Assembly: GCA_017881585.1 (NCBI GenBank) | Contig: JADGQS010000002.1 | Coordinates: forward strand, 1 to 63,469 | DNA length: 63,469 bases | From: Gemmatimonadaceae bacterium | GTDB lineage: Bacteria > Gemmatimonadota > Gemmatimonadetes > Gemmatimonadales > Gemmatimonadaceae | Reading direction: 5' to 3' | Part shown: in pieces, positions 9,960 through 18,916 of the stretch | How positions within the stretch are numbered: position 1 is the stretch's first letter | Layout of the letters: each line of letters starts with the position of its first letter | Program-made: the position numbers and the translations under genes | Notes under the pieces: model-generated | Databases searched by the model: none | What the model saw: the letters and a program-made list of their open reading frames with translations, nothing else | What the model was told of the DNA's origin: nothing

Positions 9960-10640
9960 ATGCAATGGCAGCACGGAGTGGCACTCGCGGCGGCGCTGAC
10001 GGCTTGCGCTGCCGCCGCTCACGGCCAGGGCGCGAAGGAGGGACCGATGCGATTTCTCGCACTCGGGGACTCGTACACGATCGGCGAGAAGGTCGACTCG
10101 GCGGGACGGTGGCCCGTACAGCTCGCGAAGGCCCTCCGCGGGAGAAAGTTGAGCGTCGGCGACCCCGAAATCGTCGCGCGCACCGGCTGGACGACTGATG
10201 AACTCGCCGCCGGCATCGAAATCGCGGCGCCCGGCGGTCCGTACTCGCTCGTGAGCCTGCTGATCGGCGTCAACAACCAATACCGCGGTCGCGACGCCGA
10301 GAAGTATCGCGCCGAGTTCAAGTCGCTCCTCGCGCAGGCGGTCGAGTTCGCCGGCGGGAAGGCATCGCGGGTGATCGTGCTCTCGATTCCCGACTGGGGC
10401 GTGACACCGTTCGCGGCGGGACGCGACCGGGCGAAGATCGCGTCCGAGATCGATCACTTCAACGCGATCGGACGCGCTGAAACGCTCGCCGCCGGTGCTC
10501 ACTGGGTGGACGTGACGCCCGTGTCGCGTGAGGAACACGGGGGGTGGGTCGGCGCCGACGGGCTCCATCCGACCGCGGCCCAGTACGCGCGCTGGGTCGA
10601 GCTCGCGCTCGATGCCGCCGCCGCCGCGCTGAAGAATTGA
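9960..10640 (+). CDS. SGNH/GDSL-family hydrolase
   Basis: FLALGDSYTIGE block I, LIGVNNQYRG, DGLHPTAAQY. Confidence 0.88.
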   Translation: MQWQHGVALAAALTACAAAAHGQGAKEGPMRFLALGDSYTIGEKVDSAGRWPVQLAKALRGRKLSVGDPEIVARTGWTTDELAAGIEIAAPGGPYSLVSLLIGVNNQYRGRDAEKYRAEFKSLLAQAVEFAGGKASRVIVLSIPDWGVTPFAAGRDRAKIASEIDHFNAIGRAETLAAGAHWVDVTPVSREEHGGWVGADGLHPTAAQYARWVELALDAAAAALKN

Positions 10641-10709
10641 GCCGGTTCGGTGCACGGTCGCTTCGGTATATTTGTGAAGCCGATCCCACCGGAATATGCG
10701 GAGGCCTGC

Positions 10710-10943
10710 GTGCGCATCGCGATCGAATATTGTACCGCTTGAAACTACGAACCCCGTGCCGTCAGTCTGGCGGCTGCGATTCGTGAACGCCATCCCAGCG
10801 CCGAGATCACGATGAATCCGTCCGGAGGCGGCCGGTTCGAGGTCATGCTCGACGGCGCGCCGATCTTCGAGAAGTCCAGGCTCGGCCGCCACGCGCAGCC
10901 GGGTGAAGTGCTTCGCCTCATCGACAGCGCTGCGCCCAAATGA
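10710..10943 (+). CDS. SelW/Rdx-family selenoprotein; TGA at 10740-10742 read as selenocysteine (CxxU)
   Basis: GTG start with GGAGG upstream; VRIAIEYCTA-U-NYEPRAVSLAAAIRERHPSAEITMNPSGGGRFEVMLDGAPIFEKSRLGRHAQPGEVLRLIDSAAPK; frame open on both sides of one TGA; matches Rdx layout YCxxC/U-x-Y-x-PRA...SGGGxFEV. Confidence 0.88.
10758..10774 (+). promoter_or_regulatory. candidate bacterial SECIS hairpin
   Basis: gccgtca-gtc-tggcggc: 7-bp stem (one GU), loop begins with G, loop 22 nt after the UGA. Confidence 0.75.
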
Positions 10944-12019
10944 GAATCGCGATCTCCACCGGCGGCGGCGACGCGCCCGGGCTCAACGCCGTGATTCGCG
11001 CCGCGGTGCTCACGGCGATCGATCGCGGGTGGCACGTGCTCGGAATCAAGAAGGGGTACGCGGGCCTGCTCGGCGACGACGAGGTCATTCCGCTCACGCG
11101 CGACGAGGTTCGCGGCATCGGACATCTCGGCGGCACCATCCTGCGCACGACGAACCGCGGGAATCCATTCTCGTATCCCGTGCGACAGCCCGACGGGAGC
11201 TTCGTCGAAATGGACCGTTCGGACGAACTGCTCGAGAACGCGCGCAACCTCGGGATCAATGCGCTCATTTCGATCGGTGGCGACGGATCGCTGGCGATCG
11301 CGCAGAAGCTCGCGACGAAGGGCATGCGCGTCGTGTGCGTCCCGAAAACCATCGACAACGACGTGAGCGGCACGCTCAGCACGTTCGGGTTCGACACCGC
11401 CGTGAATACGGCCATGGAGGCCATCGATAAACTCCATACCACGGCTGAAAGTCACGATCGCGTGATCGTGATGGAGGTCATGGGGCGACACGCCGGATTC
11501 ATCGCGTTGCATTCCGGCGTCGCCGGTGCGGCGCACGTGATCCTGATTCCCGAGATCCCGTACGATCTCTCGGTGGTGTGCGAGGCGATCATGACGCGCG
11601 AACGGCGCGGCCGGTTCTTCGACGTCGTCGTTGCTGCCGAGGGGGCGTACCCGAAAGGCGGGACGGAATCGGTGATGGGGGATTCGATGCCCGGTCAGTC
11701 GAGGCGACTGGGCGGGATCGCCGAGCGACTGGCGCAGCAGATTCAGGAAAAGACGGGGAAGGAGTGCCGGTCGCTGGTGCTCGGGCACCTTCAGAGGGGT
11801 GGCATGCCGACGGGGTACGACCGGCTGCTCGCGACCCGGTTCGGCGGGGCGGCAGTGCAGGCGGTGGAAGATGGGAAGTGGGGGCATATGGTGGCGCTGC
11901 AGTCGCCGAACATCGTTACGGTTCCGATCGAGGAGGCGCTGCGGCAGCCGAAGAAGGTCGATTTGGGCCACGATCTGGTGCGGACGGCCCGTCGGCTGGG
12001 TATCAGCTTCGGGGATTAG
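10940..12019 (+). CDS. pfkA: 6-phosphofructokinase
   Basis: STGGGDAPGLNAVIRA, GGDGSLAIA, PKTIDNDVSGT, VMEVMGRHAG, LGHLQRGG. Confidence 0.95.
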   Translation: MRIAISTGGGDAPGLNAVIRAAVLTAIDRGWHVLGIKKGYAGLLGDDEVIPLTRDEVRGIGHLGGTILRTTNRGNPFSYPVRQPDGSFVEMDRSDELLENARNLGINALISIGGDGSLAIAQKLATKGMRVVCVPKTIDNDVSGTLSTFGFDTAVNTAMEAIDKLHTTAESHDRVIVMEVMGRHAGFIALHSGVAGAAHVILIPEIPYDLSVVCEAIMTRERRGRFFDVVVAAEGAYPKGGTESVMGDSMPGQSRRLGGIAERLAQQIQEKTGKECRSLVLGHLQRGGMPTGYDRLLATRFGGAAVQAVEDGKWGHMVALQSPNIVTVPIEEALRQPKKVDLGHDLVRTARRLGISFGD

Positions 12020-12158
12020 CCGTGCGATGTGATTTCTCCCAGCTCGCCTCTTGGTTCCACGACCCGCATTCCTCTTCCGCATCCCGCATCGGGTCGACCT
12101 GCCCAGCCTTGAACCCAAAGCCGGTTCAGGGGTATGACGTTCCGAAGCCCGGCCGAGT

Positions 12159-12722
12159 ATGATTGTGGCGGTTCCCAAGGGTGCATCGTCACATTCTCGG
12201 CGCCCACTGAAGAACTTGGAGGTTGTGGTGTTCCGTTCGTCGATTCGAGTCCTCTGCCTTGCCGGCTCCTTGGCTTCGCTCGCCGCGCTCCCGCTGGGCG
12301 CGCAAGAGAAGAGCACAAGGGAGACGAAGGCCGCCAGCAATGTGCCGCAGTCGGCTCAGCCGCCTGCGGGGCTCTGCCGCGTATGGCTCGAGAACGTGCC
12401 GGCCGGCCAGCAGCCCGCGCCGACGGACTGTGCTACGGCAATCAAGAACCGGCCGAACAACGCGCGCATCGTCTTCGGAAACCTGAGCGAAGAGGCCGCG
12501 AAGCCGCCGCAGAAGGCAACTTCCGCTCCATCCAACCAGCGCACGAACGGCTGGCCGAACCGTCTGACCGATCCGCCGCGCCGCTTCGACACGTCGCCGG
12601 GAATCCCGGCCCACCCGGCCGAGTCGCGCCAGAACGATGGCGGCGGCGTGCGTCAGGTGAACGCCACCGCGCCGGTGATCCGGCCTCCAACATCGGATAG
12701 CGGGCCCAAGCGCCGTCCGTAG
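12159..12722 (+). CDS. secreted protein of unknown function
   Basis: Signal-like SIRVLCLAGSLASLAALPLGAQE; CRVWLENVPAGQQPAPTDC motif; true start probably internal near 12231. Confidence 0.6.
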   Translation: MIVAVPKGASSHSRRPLKNLEVVVFRSSIRVLCLAGSLASLAALPLGAQEKSTRETKAASNVPQSAQPPAGLCRVWLENVPAGQQPAPTDCATAIKNRPNNARIVFGNLSEEAAKPPQKATSAPSNQRTNGWPNRLTDPPRRFDTSPGIPAHPAESRQNDGGGVRQVNATAPVIRPPTSDSGPKRRP

Positions 12723-12798
12723 ATTTAGCGGCATCGACTCCTCAGAAAACCTCCGCCGAGTTCGCGACCCGTACCTCCCGCCCGACCACGACGCGTTC

Positions 12799-15516
12799 GT
12801 GGGTTCGGGCGCGACGCGCCGCCTGATCGTCATCGCGCCCACGCGCGCCGCCTGCGAAACGATCGAACTCGCGTTCGGACTGGATCTCGAGACCACGCTC
12901 TGGCGCACGCACGGCACCGAGCTCACCGCGCTCGCCGAGAGATTTCGCGAGGAGGAAGCGGGATCCGGGCCGGGAAGCCGCAGCGGCGTCCGCCGCGGCT
13001 TCGGAATCGTCGCGGGCACCGGCACGGGCAAGACGCTCTCGATCCGCCCAATCGCGCACACGCTGCTCGGCACGACGGAACTGCGCGTCGGCGTGATCAA
13101 CCGCGAACGCGAGGCCACGCCGGAATCGCCCTCGTGGAACGTCGTGATCGTCACGACCGGAATCGCGCGGCGGTGGTTCCAGGACGGCGACATCCGTCCG
13201 CAGGACGCGCTGGTGGTCGACGAGATCCACCAGACCAGCGCCGAGCTCGAACTCTGCCTTGCGCTCGGCAAGCGCGTGGGATGCCGCTTCATCTGGCTCT
13301 CGGCGACGGTCGATCCTTCCTTTTACGCGCGATATCTCAATGCCGCGAGCGTCATCGAGAGCAGCGCGTTCGATCCGGCGAAGGCCGCGAAGGTCGAAGT
13401 CGTGCGCTCCGATCCGCTGCGATTCCTCGACGACAAATTCCTCACGCAGGTGACGAAGGAGAGGCGCGGTGTCGGCGTCTTCCTCCCGACGCGCGCGGGC
13501 GTCGAGCAGGCTGCGGCGACGGTCGGCGCCCGTTTCCCGAGGATCACGTCGCAGTTCTATCACGGCGGCGAGCCGATTCGCGTGATCCGTCCGTTCCTCG
13601 AGGGCGGCGTGGAGAAGCCATACCTCCTCGCGATGACCGCGGCGGGGCAGAGCGCGCTCAACGTGCAGGGGCTCGACACGGTCGTGATCGACGACACGCG
13701 TTTCGCCAACGTCGTCGATCACGGGCGCAACGTGCTCACACGCGTGCACCTCGGCGCGAATGAGATCCTGCAGATGGCGGGGCGCGTGCACGGCCGCGTG
13801 GCCGGTGGACGGGTGTTCATCCTCTCGGACCGCGACATCCGGTTCGAGTCGCTGCGTCCGACCGCTCCGGAGTTCCAGCTTGCCGGAGAATCCGAGCGCG
13901 TCGCGATGACTTGCGCCGCTCTCGCGGTGCGCGCCGACGAACTCGAGCTGCCCGTGCCGCTCGATCGCGCCAGTTATCGCAACGCGGTCGCGAAGCTCGA
14001 GTCGCGCGGCATCGTCGAGAACGGGGGGCTCACGCGCTACGGCAAGGCCGTCGAGGCGATGCCGGTCGACCGGCCGTGGGCCGAACTGCTCGTGCATTGC
14101 GACGACGGCCTGCTGCCGTACGTCTCGGTGATGAGCGCGGTGGAATCACTGCATCGCATGACGCGCGACGACCGCGACATCGAGGGGCTTATCGTGCGCG
14201 GCAGCGACAACCTCACCGCGTACAACGTGTACGCGGAAGCATTCACGAAATGCGGATACCTGGGCGAGGTGTACGGATTGCCGCGGCACCTGTTCGACCC
14301 GGGCATCGAGCAATGGGCCGAGCGGCGCGGCGTGCTCGTGAAGGCGATCGAAGACGCGGCGCTTGGCATGGCGAGCGTCTTTCGCGCGGTGAAGCTCCAG
14401 CTGCCCGCAGCGATGCCGCAGGTCGGCGACCAGATCGAGCGGCGCTTCGTGGACCTGCTCGCGAAGATCCAGCCGTTCGATCTCGTCATCGACGAGCTCA
14501 CGGCCGACGGACACGAGGCTCGCGTCTCCAAGACGAGCGTCGCGGGAACGTGGGGCGCGGTCAGCGGGACGCTCCGCTATTTCTCGGACGCCTACGGCAA
14601 TCCTCGCGCGGCGATCGAGGGCACGAACGTGCCGATGACGCTCATCAAGCGCTACGCCACCTCGAGCGCGCAGACGCTCGTGTACGATGCGAAGCACAAG
14701 CAGTCGCCGCTCGCGATGGAACGGAAGGTCGACTACTTCGGGTTCGAGCTGGAGCGTGAGCGCGAGGCCGTGCACGAGTTCCCGGCCGGACTGGAACCCG
14801 AGGCGCGGCGTGTGCTCGGCGAGGCGCTGGCGCGCGGCGAGGCGCGGCACGCCGCGGTGATGCGGAACCGGCAGCCGATCGAAGAGGTGCGCGAGGCGTA
14901 CCGCCGCTCGGGCGGCGCGACGCCGCGGCTCGGACAGGCGGAGCTCACCGCGTGGTACGCAGACCAGCTGCGTGATGTGCGCAATCTCCATGAATATCGC
15001 GCGGCGCCGCTGCGATTCGACGCGGATGCGTTCGTGCCGCGAGAAGAGCGCCTCGCGCTGTCCGCGCTCCCCAGCGCGGTGGAGCTTCGCGATCGCACGG
15101 TGCCGATGCACTACGAGATCGAGGACGCGCCCGACGGTCCACTCGGCGTGGTGCGGCTCGTGGTTCCGGAGAAGATCGCGCGTGGCCTGGTGCAGGAGGA
15201 ACTGCCCGAGCTCGACCGCCCCGTGCGCTTCACCGTCACGCGCGGTGGACGCGGATCGGTGAAAGCCGAGTCGCTCGACGGGATCGCCGAGGCGCTCGAA
15301 CGCCCGTACACGGACGAAGAAGCGCGGCGTTCGCAGGAGCGAAGTCAGTACGGATCGCGCAGCCCGAATCCGTCGCGCGGGGGGCGCGACGGTCGCGGCG
15401 GGCGTAACGACCGCAGCGGACCGCCGCAGCATGGCAAGAAGGGCGGACACGACAAGGCATCGCACCGGCCCGGCTCGCCGTCGGGCCGCGGCAAGCGCAG
15501 GGGGAAGCGGGGATAG
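12799..15516 (+). CDS. HrpA-like DEAH-type RNA helicase with basic RG/GR-rich C-terminal tail (start uncertain)
   Basis: GTGTGKT P-loop, VVDEIHQ (motif II), LSATV, QMAGRVHGR (motif VI-like), tail GGRDGRGGRNDRSG..GRGKRRGKRG. Confidence 0.8.
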   Translation: MGSGATRRLIVIAPTRAACETIELAFGLDLETTLWRTHGTELTALAERFREEEAGSGPGSRSGVRRGFGIVAGTGTGKTLSIRPIAHTLLGTTELRVGVINREREATPESPSWNVVIVTTGIARRWFQDGDIRPQDALVVDEIHQTSAELELCLALGKRVGCRFIWLSATVDPSFYARYLNAASVIESSAFDPAKAAKVEVVRSDPLRFLDDKFLTQVTKERRGVGVFLPTRAGVEQAAATVGARFPRITSQFYHGGEPIRVIRPFLEGGVEKPYLLAMTAAGQSALNVQGLDTVVIDDTRFANVVDHGRNVLTRVHLGANEILQMAGRVHGRVAGGRVFILSDRDIRFESLRPTAPEFQLAGESERVAMTCAALAVRADELELPVPLDRASYRNAVAKLESRGIVENGGLTRYGKAVEAMPVDRPWAELLVHCDDGLLPYVSVMSAVESLHRMTRDDRDIEGLIVRGSDNLTAYNVYAEAFTKCGYLGEVYGLPRHLFDPGIEQWAERRGVLVKAIEDAALGMASVFRAVKLQLPAAMPQVGDQIERRFVDLLAKIQPFDLVIDELTADGHEARVSKTSVAGTWGAVSGTLRYFSDAYGNPRAAIEGTNVPMTLIKRYATSSAQTLVYDAKHKQSPLAMERKVDYFGFELEREREAVHEFPAGLEPEARRVLGEALARGEARHAAVMRNRQPIEEVREAYRRSGGATPRLGQAELTAWYADQLRDVRNLHEYRAAPLRFDADAFVPREERLALSALPSAVELRDRTVPMHYEIEDAPDGPLGVVRLVVPEKIARGLVQEELPELDRPVRFTVTRGGRGSVKAESLDGIAEALERPYTDEEARRSQERSQYGSRSPNPSRGGRDGRGGRNDRSGPPQHGKKGGHDKASHRPGSPSGRGKRRGKRG

Positions 15517-15756
15517 CGGCGGGTGGCGCAGGCCGTGGCGGATAGCGGCTTCACCGGATTCCTTGCGCACGAGTTCGTGCCGCGGCGGGATGCGCTCACG
15601 TCACTCGCACAGGCGTTCGGGATCTGCGATGTCTGACCGATCGGTCCCGTCGCCTTTGTCTCACAGCCATTCACCGACGGCTATCGTCTGACGTCTTTTG
15701 TTGTGATAGCTGTCAGCTCGCAGCAAGCAGTCGATTGCTCGCCTAAAGAAGTCCGC

Positions 15757-16416
15757 CTACCCACTCAGTTTTTTGCGGTGGCGAGCCGCCTTGGCGCGGT
15801 TGCCACACGTCTTCATGTCGCACCATCTGCGCTTCCCGTTCCGCGATCCGTCGTAGAAGACGCGCGCACACTTCGGATCGGCGCATTTACGAACCCGAAC
15901 CAGCTCGCCCGAGACGAGCCCATCCGCCGCCGACTCGATGACCGGGATCATGAGGCCGGCGAACACATCCCCCGCCGTCACGAAGTTCCGCACGAATCCG
16001 CCGTCCGACCGCGGCTCGACGCGCCGCGTGCCCGCGCTGCGCCCGAGAATGCGGTTGATCTCGGCGATCGCGGTCTGCGTCGCGCGCTCGTGTGGCGCGT
16101 CGCCGCGCTCGGCGAGGGCGCGCAGCACGTTGCGCAGGCGGCGCGCCTCGTGGAGCGCGGCGCTCGAGCCGGTCGGCTGCTGCAGTGCGCGGCGGAGCAG
16201 CGCGGTCGCGCGCTCGTCGTCGAGGAGGCGCGCGGCCGACAGCCAGCCGACGAAGCCCTCGAACGAGTCGAGCGCGTCCGTGCGCGCCTCGCCGCGCGCG
16301 TGCGTGGCGTCGTCGCTGTTCACGAAGTCGAGCCAGAGCCGCTCGCCCACGAACACGAACGACGACGTGCGCGCGACGAGCGCTGGGCTGACCGGAGAGC
16401 GCATGGCGGATGGCAT
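15757..16416 (-). CDS. CGNR zinc-finger/ABATE-domain protein
   Basis: C-terminal CADPKCARVFYDGSRNGKRRWCDMKTCGNRAKAARHRKK. Confidence 0.9.
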   Translation of the reverse strand: MPSAMRSPVSPALVARTSSFVFVGERLWLDFVNSDDATHARGEARTDALDSFEGFVGWLSAARLLDDERATALLRRALQQPTGSSAALHEARRLRNVLRALAERGDAPHERATQTAIAEINRILGRSAGTRRVEPRSDGGFVRNFVTAGDVFAGLMIPVIESAADGLVSGELVRVRKCADPKCARVFYDGSRNGKRRWCDMKTCGNRAKAARHRKKLSG

Positions 16417-16479
16417 TGGTCGCCAGACTAAGGGCCGGAGAACGGGCGGGCAAGAAGTTCGCGCGTTAAGTTCTCACTA

Positions 16480-17019
16480 ATGTCGCTCGAAACCGTTCGT
16501 CTCGTCGCCATCGGGTCGCTGAATCCCGTGAAGATCGCCGCCGTGCGGGCGGTGATCACGCCACGGGCGCCGCGGGCGACGTTCACCGGAGCGGCCGTCG
16601 CGTCGAGCGTGCCGGACCAGCCGTTCGGCGACGACGACACGATTCGCGGCGCGCGCACGCGGGCCGAGGCGGCCCGCCGCGCGCTCGATGCCGATCTCGG
16701 AGTCGGGATCGAAGGCGGCTGTGTCGATACTCCCGACGGCATGCGGACGTGTGCGTGGGCCGCCGTCGTGGACCGCTCGGGCCGCGTCGGCACCGGCGGC
16801 TCCCTCGCGATGCCGCTGCCCGAGGCGGTCGCCCGGCTCGTCCGCGGCGGTACCGAGCTCGGTCACGCGATGGACGCACTCGTCGGGCAGCACAACACCA
16901 AACAGGGCGCCGGCGCCGTCGGCATCCTCACCGACGGCATCGTCGACCGGCAGCGCGCGTACGAAACGCTCGTCGCCTACGCGCTCGCGCCGTTTCTCAC
17001 GCCGGAGTTCTGGAGATGA
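16480..17019 (+). CDS. yjjX: inosine/xanthosine triphosphatase (DUF84/YjjX)
   Basis: GSLNPVKIAAVRAV, GARTRAEAARR, GIEGGC, LTDGIVDRQRAYE. Confidence 0.88.
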   Translation: MSLETVRLVAIGSLNPVKIAAVRAVITPRAPRATFTGAAVASSVPDQPFGDDDTIRGARTRAEAARRALDADLGVGIEGGCVDTPDGMRTCAWAAVVDRSGRVGTGGSLAMPLPEAVARLVRGGTELGHAMDALVGQHNTKQGAGAVGILTDGIVDRQRAYETLVAYALAPFLTPEFWR

Positions 17020-17426
17020 AGTTCGAAGTGCTCGAACGGGTCCGCTGGAACGATTGCGACGCGACCGGCATCATCTACTACGGCGCGTACGTGCGTCTCG
17101 TGCAGGTGGCCGAGGAGGAACTCTTCCGGGCGTGCGGCCTGCCGTTCGAGGCCCTGCGGCGTGAGATGGGCGTGTGGATTCCGCGCAAGGCGTTTCATCT
17201 GGAGTTCCACTCGCCCGCGCAGATCGACGAGCAGGTCGCCGTGCAGGTGTACTTCTCGAAGATCGGCACCACCTCGATCACGATGCAGTTCGAGATCTAC
17301 CGTGCGAGCGACCGCATGCACCGCGCGAGCGCGTCGCTCACCGTCGTGGCGGTCGAGAAGCCGACGATGAAGCCGCGGCCGATTCCCGACGAGGTGAGGG
17401 CGAAGCTATCCCTCTACGCGGGGTAG
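17016..17426 (+). CDS. acyl-CoA thioesterase (4HBT hot-dog fold)
   Basis: VRWNDCDATGIIYYGAYVRLVQVAEEE. Confidence 0.88.
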   Translation: MKFEVLERVRWNDCDATGIIYYGAYVRLVQVAEEELFRACGLPFEALRREMGVWIPRKAFHLEFHSPAQIDEQVAVQVYFSKIGTTSITMQFEIYRASDRMHRASASLTVVAVEKPTMKPRPIPDEVRAKLSLYAG

Positions 17427-18854
17427 GCCGCCGCTCGCGCCGATGCGCCGCGCGAGCCGCTGCAGCCCGTCGTACGCCGCGTACTTGTAGACGTCGCTCA
17501 GCGTGGGATAGTTGAAGACCGCCTGGATGAAGTAGTCGATCGTTCCTTCGAAGCTCATCACGGCGGCGGCGACGTGGATGAGTTCGCACGCACCCTCGCC
17601 GACGATCGAGCAGCCGAGCAGCCGCTGGTCGTCGCGGCGGAAGATGAGCTTCACGAACCCGTCGAGATCGCCGATGATCTGGCCGCGCATGTTCGAGCGG
17701 AAGCTCGACTTGCCGATCTCGTACGAGATCTCCTTCGCCTTCGCCGTCTCCTCGGTCTCGCCGACCATCGCAATTTCGGGCACGGTCCACACGCCGTACG
17801 GCAGGACGGGAGAGACGCGCTGCTTGTAGTGGAGGTCGAACGCATGGCACATCGCGACGCGCGCCTGCTCCATCGAGATCGAGGCGAGCGCGGGGAATCC
17901 GATCACGTCGCCCGCGGCGAAGATGCTCGGCACGGTCGTGCGGTAGTTCTCGTCGACGAGGATGAACCCGCGCGAATTCATGCGGACGCCGGCCTCCTCG
18001 AGTCCGAGGTCCTCGGTCGCGCCCGATCGCCCGATGCTGTACAGCACGCAGTCGGCCGCGAGCTCGGTGCCGTCCGTGAGCACCACGGTCGCGATGCGAT
18101 TGCCGTCGTTGTCCACGCGAATCTCGCGAACCTCGGAATTCAGCATCACCTGCACGCCGAGCCGGCGCGTCATCTCCGCGCACAGCGCGTCGCTGACTTC
18201 GGCGTCGAGCTGCGTCAGCAGCCGCTCGCGCGCGTTGATCAGCGTCACGCGCACGCCGAGCGCGGCGAAGGTGCCCGCGTATTCGCAGCCGATGACGCCG
18301 CCGCCGACCACGACCATGCGTCCGGGGATCGACGGGAGCGTGAGCAGTGTGTCGCTGTCGACGACGATCTCCCCGTCGAACGGGATGTTCTCGGGCCGGA
18401 CCGGGTGCGAGCCCGTCGCGATCAGGATCACGTCCGCGGTGATCCGGTGCACGTCTTCGCGAAAGCGCGAGACCTCGACCGTGTGCGCGTCGATGATCTT
18501 CGCGTGGCCCTGCACCGTGACGACGCTGTGTTTCGCGAGGTTGTCGTCCACGAGCTTCCACGCCGATTCCACCACGGCGCGCTCCCGGAACATGAAGTCG
18601 CTGATGGTGATGTCGGACTTCACGCGGTACTCCACGCCGTAGAGGCCGCGCTGGCGCAGCCCCGAGAAGTAGAGCGCGGTCTCGCGCAGGGTCTTCGACG
18701 GGAGACCGCCGGTGTTCACCGAGTTGCCGCCCGGCTTGGGCGCGCGCTCCACCAGGCAGACCTTCTTCCCGAAGTAGGCGGCTTGCGCGGCGCCTTTTTC
18801 GCCGGCCGGGCCGGCGCCGATGACGAGGAGATCGAAATGATCGGGCATTGGCAC
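17406..18854 (-). CDS. sthA: soluble pyridine nucleotide transhydrogenase
   Basis: FAD GAGPAGEKGAAQAAYFGKKVCLVE, VVGGGVIGCEYAG, AAGDVIGFPALASISMEQAR; lacks CxxxxC disulfide. Confidence 0.9.
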   Translation of the reverse strand: MPMPDHFDLLVIGAGPAGEKGAAQAAYFGKKVCLVERAPKPGGNSVNTGGLPSKTLRETALYFSGLRQRGLYGVEYRVKSDITISDFMFRERAVVESAWKLVDDNLAKHSVVTVQGHAKIIDAHTVEVSRFREDVHRITADVILIATGSHPVRPENIPFDGEIVVDSDTLLTLPSIPGRMVVVGGGVIGCEYAGTFAALGVRVTLINARERLLTQLDAEVSDALCAEMTRRLGVQVMLNSEVREIRVDNDGNRIATVVLTDGTELAADCVLYSIGRSGATEDLGLEEAGVRMNSRGFILVDENYRTTVPSIFAAGDVIGFPALASISMEQARVAMCHAFDLHYKQRVSPVLPYGVWTVPEIAMVGETEETAKAKEISYEIGKSSFRSNMRGQIIGDLDGFVKLIFRRDDQRLLGCSIVGEGACELIHVAAAVMSFEGTIDYFIQAVFNYPTLSDVYKYAAYDGLQRLARRIGASGGLPRVEG

Positions 18855-18916
18855 ACAACGTTACGGACGGGAGGGAAACTGCACAATCACCGGGGAGGAG
18901 GTAGTTTTCAGCGTAC

